From Cordia subcordata (Eukaryota > Streptophyta > Magnoliopsida > Boraginales > Cordiaceae), in assembly GCA_028554755.1 (NCBI GenBank), contig JAPTOF010000005.1:18822001-18886000 (forward strand): DNA of 64,000 bases, given 5' to 3'. Of this stretch, positions 1 to 12,975 are shown piece by piece (the stretch's first letter is position 1; each line of letters starts with the position of its first letter). The notes under the pieces were generated by a model. That model searched no databases. It saw only the letters and a program-made list of their open reading frames with translations, and had not been told where the DNA came from. The position numbers and the translations under genes are program-made.

Positions 1-212
1 AATGGAGGTAGGTTAAAGCAAAAGAATTTAATGGTTTGATTCTTAGCAGGACCAAGATGCATACACTATATGGGTAGTCAACTAGTTCATGACAGCCTGT
101 AGGGTGGAAATTAGTTCAATCTGTTCTGGTTGGAACTGTTCCCTTTAAATATCATGTCAAGGCTGAGATTTTAAGCAGTTCATTTATATAATATTTGTAT
201 TTCTCCTTCCAG

Positions 213-3200
213 GCAATATTCCAGCGATATCCTCGGCCTGAGAAAGAGTACCAGTCATTTTCTCTCTTATATAACGATAGATCCTTGGATTTGGTGAGTA
301 ATTATGGGTTAATTAGCAAGATAATACCAATGGATCTAAGAAAGAGTACAGTTTAATGCACCACATCCAAATGCTTGCACAGACACTTTTCTCTGCCACC
401 AAGACATGCATTCTCTGTCTCCTTATATATGCTTATCCATTTGATGGACAGATATGTAAAGATAAAGATGAAGCTGAGGTATGGTTTTTGGGTCTTAAAG
501 CTCTGATTTCTTTTAGTAGCTACCGCAACTTAAGGAATGAAGCAAGAAGTGAAAGCATATCACCGGAGAGTCCAAAAGCTCAAAGAATCTCCCTGTCTAG
601 CCCATCTTCTGTAAGTGACGACATGCTCAGTGGTTTCTTAGGCAGAGACAGTATTCATGTCAGCATCTTTCACTTGTGTAGGCTGCGCAATGTCCTTGAT
701 AAGTAATTTTTATCTTCTAGTTTCTATTTTACCTTCCTTTCCTTCTAATTTACTTTCTACTTCTTTGCCCTTCCTATATTTCTCACATCAGAATCAGGGA
801 GATACTTTACGCACTGAAACCCTACCACATGACAGATTGGGAAAAGCATTTGCTGACATTGTTTCAATTACGTCAACAACCAAGACAAATTCACTGAGTT
901 ATTCTCTTAGCTCAGTATCTTCTGTGGCTGTAGAACACTCAAACGGACGTACTTCTGCATCTGATGCATTTCGAATTAGTTTATCAAGTGCTGTCAGTTC
1001 CTCAAGCCTTAACTCTTGCAATGAAGATATTGATAATCTGGGTGATGTTTACATTTGGGGAGAAGGCACAGGTGATGGGGTGTTGGGTGGTGGAGAGCTT
1101 AGAACTCTAAGATCACCGACTACAGAATTTGATTCTCATTTGCCGAAGGCACTGGAATCGACCATGGTACATGATGTTCGTAGTACTGCTTGTGGGAATA
1201 GACATGCAGTTTTGGTCACCAAACAAGGGGAAATATTCAGCTGGGGTGAGGGGGCGGGGGGCAGGTTGGGGCATGGAGTAGAAGCTGATATTTCCCACCC
1301 AAAGCTTGTAGACACTCTAAGTGGTATGAACATTGAGATGGTAGCATGTGGGGAATCTCATACCTGTGCCATTACACTTTCTGGTGATCTATATACTTGG
1401 GGCAATGGTACTCACAATTCTGGTTTACTTGGGCATGGAAGCGATGTAAGTTACTGGATGCCAAAGAAAGTTGGAGGTCTTCTAGAAGGCTTGCAAGTCT
1501 CATATGTGTCATGTGGACCTTGGCACACAGCTCTTATAACATCTGGAGGCCAGTTATTTACATTTGGAGATGGAACTTTTGGTGCTTTGGGAAATGGATA
1601 TTCCGATAGTGCCAGTACTCCAAGGGAAGTGGAAGCTTTGAAAGGTCTGCGCACGTTGAGGGTTGCTTGCGGTGTCTGGCACACTGCTGCAGTTGTCGAA
1701 ATAGTGCATTATTCTTTTGGTGCGGGACCATCTGATAGTTCTTCATCTGGAAAGCTGTTCACCTGGGGGAATGGCGATAAGGGACAGCTTGGACATGGCG
1801 ATAATAAATCTAGACTAGTTCCTGAACTTATAGCTTCGTTAGTTGAGGAAAGTTTCTCCCAGGTAGCCTGCGGGGACAGCCTAACAGTTGCTTTAACGAC
1901 TTCTGGATGCATATATACAATGGGAAGCACTGCTGATGGACAATTGGGTACTCGTGTATCTGATGGAAGGACTCCCGCCTGTATTGAAGGTAACACAGGA
2001 GATGGTCCTGTTGAGGAAATTTCTTGTGGTTCACATCATGTTGCAGTTTTGACTTCAAAATCAGAGGTTTACACCTGGGGAAAGAATGCTAATGGGCAAT
2101 TGGGCCTTGGACACACTTATGATCGAAATACACCTACTCTTGTTGAGTCTCTGAAAGATAAGCAAGTAAAAAGCATAGTATGTGGTTCAAACTTCACTGC
2201 TGTTGTATGTCTTCATAAATCAGCTTCTGGTGCCAATAATTCCGTATGCTCTGGCTGTCATAATCCTTTCAATTTTATACGTCAACGCCACAATTGTTAC
2301 AATTGTGGCCTTGTCTTTTGCAATGCATGCAGCAGTAGAAAATCTCTAAAAGCTTCATTAGCCCCTAGTACAAATAAGCCATATCGTGTGTGTGATGATT
2401 GTTTTACAAAATTACAGAAGGCTACTGATTCTGCTTCTGCTGGTAAAATTACTAAAGTCAGAAGTGAAAATACACTTCATTCTGCTTCTGCTGGTAAAAT
2501 TACTAAAGTGCGAAGTGAAAATACACTTCGTATGCGCCCTGATATTGCAGAGAAGGAGAGTGGGAGTCCTTGTTCTAGACTCTCATTTGTGGACTCATTC
2601 AACATGTCTGGAGGTAGAAGTTCCAAATCCATTAGAGTAGAAACAAATGATAACTGGGGTTTCTCTCTTCCAAATGGAAACACACATAGGGGAACTATTT
2701 CTTTGGCAAAATCATCCTCTCGTTCTATTCCTAGTTCTAGAATGGTGTCGCAGTCAACATCTCCTCTTTTAAGAAAAGGAAGCCCTCAGCGATCTGCAAC
2801 AGCTACGCCACTGGTGCCTGATCACAAAGCTGATGTCATGCTTGATGAGTCAAAGCACAACCATGATAGTCTATGCGAGGAGATTAAATATTTAAGGACT
2901 CAGGTGTGGCTGTCTGGAGAAAATGAAATTATAATCTACTTTCCTATTACTTGATGCATGCACAAGTAATTTAATTTATTTAGCATCATCCTTCTACTGT
3001 GATATCTTTTTGAAGAAACAGCCCTTTACACTTATAGGAATTTTCTTCTCTAAGCAATATTTTCAATCTTTTGCATCTAGTCCATATAGCTCCATATTTG
3101 GTTTTCACATGTTCATTCATCACATCTTTAACATGCTGATACTTTTTGTGGTAGAAAAATGGCTGAATAATCAGTTTTATCATTGCCTCAGTTCACTAAC

Positions 3201-6030
3201 TTCTATCTGACAAGCATTTGTTTAATACTGTTGCCAAGTCTAGTTCACATCTTATCAGAGCTCATCATTCTGTACCTAGACGTTGTGTTTATGGGGTCTA
3301 AGCTAGATGTTCACGAACTATTGTATGGCTGTTATGGTTAAAATTATGTCACATGCTCATTATCCTGCTTATTCACATCTAGAGTGAAGTTAACTTCAGG
3401 TAACCATCAAAGCCTATGATGAAGTTCATATTCCAAGATACTGCATGGGATGAACTTCCCTGCATGATAGAGGAATCAGCTGGCCACTTAAAAGTTTTGG
3501 CCAACTTATTAACCTCACCTCTAATTTTACTACCATATACACATAATGGTGTCAGTTTGTTCGAAATTTCACTAGTTGGCTCATCAAACATAGTATTTTA
3601 GAGGTCTGCATGCAGACAAATAAGCACCAAGTACCAGATTTAGACTATATAAAGTAAATAGAAGTATAACTTACTGAATAGATTCAAATATATATGTTCA
3701 TGAATGTTACATATTTTGTATGTCTACGTATGGACATTTTGGGTTTTTGGTTCGAAATGCATGCTCAAGCCTATGCTAAACACATAAAGGTAGGTCTAGG
3801 ATGGATTTCCTAATAAGTAGGACTTTCTAGCTTGTAATTAGTTTCCACATATCATGGCGTGGATGTGAGCCATAAGAGAGAAGATTTAGGCTTTTTCTGT
3901 TCCTAAAGTCAGTTGCTGTTGTAATAGAGTTGGGATTATGTAAGTAGGAAGATGGTTGAACCATGTAAAAATATTCTTTTTTTGTCTCCAACAGTATTTT
4001 TACATGAACGTGCACAAAGTGATAAAAGATTTCTCTTGGTATGAAATAACATGAAATTTTTTAGGTTGAAGAACTTGCAAACAAAACCCAACTTCTTGAA
4101 GCTGAACTAGCTAAGAAATCAAGAGAACTAAAGGAGGCTACAGCAGTAGCAGTGGAGGAAGCTGAGAAAAATAAAGCTGCAAAAGAAGTTATTATGTCTT
4201 TGTCTGAGCAGGTAACAGATTCATTTCGGGACACAGTAATTGAATTGCCTTATCTTTGTAATGGTGGGCAGTTTTTAAATTAAGTATGAGTCATTATAGC
4301 AAGATTGTGTTTATCACAGTATTTTTCTTTCATTTTATTTCTACTTGAATAATCTTTCCGTGAGAGCACTATAAAGCCATAAGACTTAGTTTCATTTGTC
4401 ATTTGTTTGGATATATTTGATATACATTCATGTGCGTTCTTCCTGTTTGCCACTTTTGTCTTCTTAAGGTATTCAGGATTCTATCATGCTTATTTATTTT
4501 CAGAAGGTAAACTTATAGGCTACACTATTCCCCCTTTCTTTCTTTCTTGTTTTATCACCTTGATCATTTTCATTTACAGAATTAATTTAAGATGACAACA
4601 GTTAAGTATTCTATATTAGGATTATATTCTCATGAATCTGGATTGACCACAGAAAAGAATCTTGAATTGTTCAGAAGATAGAATCATTGCTGTCTCTTGT
4701 TAGATATGCCATGTCATTTTTTGTCCTCTTAGCCTTTCTAGCAGTGCTCTTAACCATCTTATCAAAAGTTTCTTTGCTGAACTGTTGAGGGTAGCATTAT
4801 TGGCACTCCCATTTGGGCTCAAGTACTCCACCACCATATTCTTACACTAAATGGAGAGGTTTTATTACTTTTTAGCTAAAACTACCCATAATTACATTTT
4901 AACTAAAACTACCCATAATCTGTACATGCTCGAAGTCGTGAAGCCAGAAAGTTGTTTCAGGGAAAGGAACGGAGGGAGGGGATGAGCAGATGGAAAATCA
5001 GAGAGGAGTACAATATATACACAGTTACAACTACTGGTAAATGTAAAGTGTTTTGTCCTTGGAGAAGACCAGTTTTAACATTGATAATGTTTTAACATTG
5101 ATAATGTTCTTGTTAAAGTTAATATTCAGAAGAAAGGTACTATTATACCAGTAAAGGTTCTTATATATGTGGATTTATCGACCTATGCTATGTATATATT
5201 AAGGGTAGGCTTTCTTTTTAAATTATTGATCATTTGAAGCCAAAATGAAGGGGTATTCTTGTCTATTTGATGAACTAAGTTTGAAGGAGGAGCACTGAGC
5301 CAAAAACGGAGTGCCATTAACACTCCTATTGTTGATTTTGCTATTTGCATATGTATGGTGTCTGTGTGGATGATTATTGCTCATCATAAAAATTGTATAT
5401 TGTCTGCTCAATAGATAGAATCTGATGGTTGTGGTTATTTAATTTCCTACAGTTGACGGAGATGACTGACCGAATGCCTGAAGAGTCCATAGGAAGCAGC
5501 AATTCAGATTATAAGGTGGCACAAAAATATAATAATCCCAGTCGTTCCACTAATGGGAGCAGTTCAACCAGTGTAGCCTCTTCTAAAAGCGGGTCCACTG
5601 ATGGTTCAACTGCTTCAGTTTTATCTAATGGAACCAAGGCTCAGGTGCAGACATCAGAACTTGTACTTCAAGAGGAGCCAGGCGTGTATTTAACTCTTAA
5701 ATCCTTACCGGGGGGTGGCAATGAACTGCGACGTGTTCGTTTCAGGTATCATTCATTGCTATCTCGAATTCAGTTGTGTGCTTTCGACTAAAGTTGCACT
5801 ATGTCAGACTCACTTGAAGCCCGTGAAGTTTCAATGTCGCTTCTTGGCTTATGCATTTCTACCATCACCATAGTGCATTCCTAATACAGCTACTTATCTG
5901 ATTTCTAGTCTCTGACTTACCGCTCTGCTCTTAATGCATTTCTGCAGCCGAAAACGTTTCACTGAGGAACAGGCAGAGAGGTGGTGGGCTGAAAACGGAA
6001 CAAAAGTTTGTCAACGACACAATGTTTTAA
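213..6030 (+). CDS. PRAF-like protein (PH - RCC1 repeats - FYVE - coiled coil - BRX), 5' end outside window
   Basis: Partial gene; the N-terminal part of its PH domain lies upstream of base 1. Inferred exons: 213-293, 452-610 (or to 658), 792-2903, 4065-4211, 5453-5745, 5948-6030 (TAA). All introns read so far are GT-AG and phases agree. Exons 1-2 encode the end of a PH domain (YPRPEKEYQSF, then ICKDKDEAEVWF). The large exon carries about seven RCC1 blade repeats (about 1045-2215, recurrent VYxWGxGxxGxLGHG and CGxxHTxxV) and a plant-type FYVE zinc finger (about 2240-2410) with RHNCYNCG, a variant of the canonical RHHCRxCG. 4065-4211 is a short coiled coil (VEELANKTQLLEAEL). The last two exons make the C-terminal BRX motif (GVYLTLKSLPGG ... 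RFTEEQAERWWAENG). This family binds phosphoinositides at membranes, and some members act on Rab or auxin-transport pathways; the role here is inferred. The end of exon 2 is uncertain: GTAAGT at 611 is the stronger donor, while GT at 659 also keeps phase. Confidence 0.93.
2430..2531 (+). repeat. In-frame tandem duplication of a 51-bp / 17-residue unit in the PRAF-like gene
   Basis: Two adjacent 51-bp units (2430-2480 and 2481-2531) in the linker after the FYVE finger. Each encodes SASAGKITKVRSENTL plus H or R. I count three base differences; two fall in the Val-Arg codon pair and are silent, and one changes the last residue from His to Arg. The reading frame is kept, so the protein simply gains 17 residues. 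Confidence 0.92.
5072..5105 (+). repeat. 17-bp perfect tandem repeat in a PRAF intron
   Basis: The unit GTTTTAACATTGATAAT occurs twice head to tail in the intron between 4212 and 5452. It looks like simple replication slippage; no function is visible. Confidence 0.85.
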
Positions 6031-7440
6031 TACCATAATCCGTGACCTATACCATAATGATAATACAGGCGAAAAGGATTTTCCTTCCGGTATCCAAAGC
6101 TGTATATTCTTTCCCTTCACACCATTTCTCTTCTTTCTTGATTGAGTTCACATCCTCAGTTAGCATGTTCAAGGAAACCAGAAGACAAGCAATGAGCACT
6201 GGGGAAGAAGATTACGGAAAAGTAATATCACACACGGTATCTTCATATGTATCATAAGTTGTTTGTGCAGTTGTAACTTCTCTTCTCTTTGTTTCTTCCT
6301 TTCCATTTAGCATTTGATAGAATAGAATTTAGCTTTCTGCAGTTGTACTATATCAGTTTTGTAAAGTTTTGCAGTTTTTGCGGAAGGTTGTTTTCTTTCT
6401 GCTTATGTTCTCTTGCAAGTTTATATTTCCCTTGGCCCTTGCATTACTCATAAGATAACCATATGCTCATTCATATCGCAGTATAAAGTAAGACACAAAC
6501 ATCCCATTGACATTTCTAACTGAACCAAACCATGCCTTATCCACTGTGGGTGGGACGTTTCGCTATATGATTATAACAATGTCATTCAATCCTACCGAAA
6601 GTCATCTCCTTTATTAGTTCCATGCACGTCAAACCAAGCCTTGTCCATTGTGCTATGGAGGGTTCGGTTTTATGATTTTAACAATATTAATCAATCTTGT
6701 TGAGAGTCGTCTCCTCTATTAGTCTCATACAAGTGAGTCTTGCTTCTCTATTTCAAATTCTTTTGATCAAGGTTGCAGCCCCCCCCCCCCCAACTCGTGA
6801 CATGTATTCTGCCGCGAGCCAATAGACGGTCTGGTATTTTTTTTCTTTTTTCTTTTCCTATCTTTTTCTTCAAAGTAAAAAAACAAAAAAAATGTTTGGC
6901 TGCCTATGTTGGAAGTATTCTCCAACTTTGATAGCCATCTTAAGATGACTTAGTATTTACTTCAAAATTAGATTCCTCAAAAATGACTCATAATGAAGAA
7001 AGAGCCAGAATAATACACTAGTAAGACGTGATCTATACTTAATTACTTGGAAATTCTGATTATTATTTTTAATGGAATTTTCAAAGAATTATAAAATAAT
7101 TTATGCTCATAAACAATTTGACAATTTTCTTCCTACAATAATTCCATTTACTACTATTTCGACTATTAACGTCCCGTTCATTCCAAACTCAGTATTATTA
7201 ACGAAAAATGATTTTTTTTTTAATTTTTGAATTCAAGAGTGGTCAAAGATCAATAATATGACACTAAAATTATAAAAAATTGACATCAGCATTTTCGTAC
7301 TCGAAATGAGAGACGTACAATTAAAACACTAGGCCTACAATTAAAGAAAATTGATTTAGGGCTTGTCTGAAATATTTTCTTATTTTTTGAAAAAAGCACA
7401 TCTTTTTTGAGCAAGTATTTGAATCAGATTTCAAAAGAAA
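6031..7440. other. 3' flank of the PRAF-like gene and intergenic DNA
   Basis: No convincing gene. The first few hundred bases after the stop at 6030 are probably 3' UTR (T-rich, with a candidate polyadenylation context near 6290-6370, not proven). The rest holds the imperfect duplication at about 6521-6735, a C-run at 6781-6791 and AT-rich sequence. Confidence 0.6.
6521..6735 (+). repeat. Imperfect direct duplication of about 105 bp
   Basis: Copy 1 (about 6521-6628) and copy 2 (about 6630-6735) share the order AACCAARCC, TATGATT-TAACAAT, ATYAATC, AGTCRTCTCC and TATTAGTY in the same spacing. Divergence is roughly a quarter of positions by eye. The wording resembles a dispersed plant repeat with a 'GGTCGGCTATATGA'-like segment, but I cannot assign it firmly. 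Confidence 0.6.
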
Positions 7441-7448
7441 CTAATGCT

Positions 7449-7717
7449 CTGTTTGTTATAGTCTTATTTTAAAATACTTATCCTATTGAAATGAGGGTAA
7501 ATCTTATAAGATTTAAAAAATCTTATCATGCATCCTATGTAAATTCAAACCAAAATCATACTTTTTATCTTATAAAAAATAAGCAATCCATCCTATCTTA
7601 TTTTTTACACTTATAGAATGAATGGTATATGTGATAAAATATCTTAAATCTTATAAGATATTTCCAAATTTCAATAGAATAAGCATCTTATAATAAGATC
7701 ATTCCAAACACACTATA
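7449..7717. mobile_element. Foldback MITE with about 43-bp terminal inverted repeats
   Basis: The left end (TGTTTGTTATAGTCTTATT ... CCTATTGAAAT) matches the reverse complement of the right end (TGTTTGGAATGATCTTATTA ... TCTATTGAAAT) over about 43 bases. The centre is AT-rich and non-coding, with several TCTTATAAGAT palindromes. Boundaries are good to a few bases; I could not fix the target-site duplication. Superfamily unassigned. Confidence 0.75.
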
Positions 7718-7892
7718 AAACCGTAAAAAAAACTCAATTTCAACTTTCTTAAATACTAAAATTTTTAGTTTATCAAAAAATCACTTTTAAAAAAAATAAA
7801 AATAAAAGATGCTTTAAAAAAAAAAAAACCCAATTCAAACGAACTCTTGTATTGATTAACTGTGTATAGCTAATGCGTCTTTAGGATTCTAA

Positions 7893-8054
7893 TGGGCTTA
7901 AAACACGAGTAAGTATACGGGCCAATCAATAACCCAAAAGTCTCATTTCATTCGAACTAAGCCCACCTCAAGATAAAGGCCCACTAGGGTTTAATGTTAT
8001 CGTAAATCATGATATATAATGAGACCTCCGAAACAACTCTCACTCGAAACCCTA
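7893..8054 (+). promoter_or_regulatory. RPS9 promoter: three site II elements, two telo-boxes, TATA box
   Basis: Site II (TGGGCY) occurs at 7893-7898 (forward) and, in reverse, at 7960-7965 and 7978-7983. Telo-box AAACCCTA is present in reverse at 7985-7992 and forward at 8047-8054. A TATATAA sits at about 8013-8019. The combination of site II and telo-box is the established signature of plant ribosomal-protein and translation genes, active in dividing tissue. The second telo-box lies close to, or inside, the 5' leader. Confidence 0.8.
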
Positions 8055-8121
8055 GCAGCAGCAGCAGTGGAAGAACGAAGCAGATCGCCGATCTCGAGGA
8101 TCTCATCGGCGAAAATTAACA

Positions 8122-10065
<1,944 letters not shown>

Positions 10066-12975
10066 GGCTTTGCGCGTCATGTAGTTTTTACTTTCACAAG
10101 TTTTTATCGGTCATACCAGGAGCCGTTATCCAAGGTCTTCCTATCTATTGCCATTGTAGTACTTTCTTTCATAAATTGTTTGTTCTCCATTTCAGAACCT
10201 TCATATGTAGGAAGTTTTGCTATTCTTCATGCTTTCTTGGCTACCATTACTATCTCTATGTTATTTATGTCCAAGTTTTGGTTTCTTGCTGAACGAAATC
10301 GAAATGTGGCATTGCTTGGTTCCCCTATAAAATGACATCGTTAGTTCGAGTAATGATCGAATTGGCGTTCTGGATTGGGCTTGTTCTGATATAGTCTACC
10401 TTAAGTTTCAACTAGGGTACAGTGCTGCGGGTTTCTCAGACTAAAAGTTCGAACTGAATTATCACGTATTGAAAATTTTTTATTATATTTTTAGTATCCT
10501 AATGTCGAACAGTCTGAAAGTTGACTAGGATAGTAGGATGTATGTTTGAAAGATCCAATGCTCGCCCTGAAACCCTAATTAAACGCGCATTGATCGGGAT
10601 GTATCTTTCAACCTGTGCTCAGCCCTAATCTTGATACTTGGATTATCGAGTCATTCTTCAAAACGACCATCTTCTTTTTGTCGCGTTCAAATATTTGCAT
10701 GACTTGAAACTTTTTGGTATAATTTATGTAAGAAGTCAATTGTTGTCATTATCTCCTCTGGACTCGTATGGCAAGCTATGTGGCACAGCCATTTTGGAGG
10801 TCAGTATTTATCAACGGGTTATGCAATTGAGCAAACATGATACGGGTGTTGTGGATTTCGACTCGAAATATTTACCTCCAGAATTGCATCTGAACATAGA
10901 AAGGACTTGTTTAGATTGGATTTCCTTTTTTTATAAATGAACACTTTTTTTCTGAAAGGTCATTCTTTTTGCAATATGTATTTCACTCAATTTTGAAAGC
11001 AGCTGAAACTCTAGGGGGAAAAAAGAAGAAAAAACTCAAATTTAACTTTTTTCATAAACCAGATATTTTAACTCCTCAAAAAAGCACTATTCTTCAAAAG
11101 TTATCACCACAGGACATAGAAGTGAAAGTAAGCCACAGCAGTTCCCAAACAACAATAGATGACACAGAATGCTTGAAGCCTTAAGTTAATGCATCTGTTA
11201 CAACTTTGAAACACAACAATGGAGCTAAAGATGGAGACAAGAGTCGGGTAGAGTTACAATTTAAGAGACATCTGTAGCATCTGAAAGCCTAACAGCTCCA
11301 CCATCTCATGGGATTTCAGCTAATACACACAGACAAAGCAGTCTTAGTAAGGCAAACACAAGAATGCTGTTGAATGAATGATTAACATAAGCAATATCTA
11401 GAAAAGCGTGAACAGCTTTGATTTAGGAGTGGAGAAACAAGAAGAGCCTTCTTGTTCTGGGACGGCAATCCCTTCAAATCTCCTTTAGGATTTTATGACA
11501 AAGACAAGCAAATTTCTCTCCATGTTCAGATGATGATGATGCTTATTGATGCTCCATTGAGGATGATAACTTACTTCTAGTTGGTACGTCCTTATTTCCG
11601 GCTCTGTTGAGATATTTTATCTCCGTCACAGGGGAAGACTAGGGAACCTTAACTGGAGATTCATTTTGCTTTCTGCCTCAATGAAGCAAGAACCATGGCT
11701 GGAGTTGTAAGATTTAGGCTTTAGTTTGCGACAAACTTGCATGTCTGGGAACAAAATATGTGCAAGGTAATTTTAAGGTTGAAGAAAACCCTTTCACTTG
11801 AGCAACTCACTTATCGTCAATTCCGGTCCTTTCAACAAGCTACATACTGTTCCTTGGCATCTTCACGGTGATCTCCCAAAACCTAACATATTTAGAACTT
11901 TGACATCCTAGTTCACTGAAGGTCCAAGGTTCGTGTGACAGCGCAATCCACGATAAATGGCATAAAAGGATAGCCAATCCTGAAAATCAACATCATGCAT
12001 CTTAGAGGACTTGAGATTTAGTGATAAGACAAAAAGGAGAAAAGCTTGAATGTAAGACTTCAGTCAATTTCCCCAATTTCCTCGTAGAAGCTAAAAGGTG
12101 TGAAGAAAGAAAGCAAAATGGAAAACATAGACAAATTCAAAATCTGGAACCAGCAATAGACAATTTTCTCTGAATAGCAGACACACATTTCATTTGGTAT
12201 AATCTTTAGCATGAAGAAACGAGTTGCCAAATATCAGTCTGTTGTTTTAGCTTAAATCTTACTTCATCTTGTTCTTGAACAGAAAGATGCATCACTCAGA
12301 CAGTACTTCATTATGATGCAGAAGAAACTTTTGGAAACACACAACTGGAAGGCAAAATAAATATGAAAGAATATCTAAGCTAGAGAGAAAATTTTGAGAA
12401 AAAGATATTTTTATTGATTGAACTGATTCTGTTAGAAATGCTCAAGAAATTTATAGTTGTAGAATAGCTTTTGATACAAGTCAGATCTTCTAGAAGGATA
12501 TGCCAGCTGTATAACTGGAAGCTTAACTAACTGAAGTAAATCTAAACTACCCTCTGTCACACATAGTTACATCACAGCAGATACTACAAATTACATCACA
12601 AACACTACAAATAGAAGACAAACACTCAACTAAGAGTCTAAGAGATATATCCTTGACAAATATCTACAAGCCCCCAAGATAACATCACTAAGCTTTTGCA
12701 AATGCTTTTGAGAAGCTTCAGTTTAAAAGTGTCCATAATTCAGCTTTAAGCTTTTGGCAAACTTTGAAGCTGGAAAATCTTTCACAGGAGCAGGTACAAC
12801 AAGAGCGAATAAAACATGCATAACCGAGCTGAAAATGTCATGATAGCTCTTGTGCCTATAGTCCTTCACCAAGACTGACGAAGACATACCGGCAAAACAC
12901 AACATAAATCAAGCATAACTTACCTTGAGAAGCAGTGAAGAACATAGCGTAGCTAAGCAAGTCAGGTTAATACCT
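10066..12975. other. Intergenic DNA between RPS9 and the CPSF73-II gene 3' end
   Basis: The first 200-300 bases are probably the RPS9 3' UTR and the last several hundred probably the 3' UTR of the convergent minus-strand gene. Short open frames at 10638-10940 and 10969-11184 lack an ATG start and match no family I know. No RNA gene or element is recognised. Confidence 0.5.

Noticed and set aside
1113..2058. Several minus-strand frames of 60-95 codons
   Set aside because: Antisense shadows of the RCC1-encoding exon.
10638..10940. 100-codon plus-strand frame starting at TTG
   Set aside because: No ATG, no recognisable domain, and Phe/Leu/Tyr-rich translation expected of AT-rich non-coding DNA.
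10969..11184. 71-codon frame with a Lys run
   Set aside because: The start is not ATG, and the sequence has no family resemblance or conserved context.
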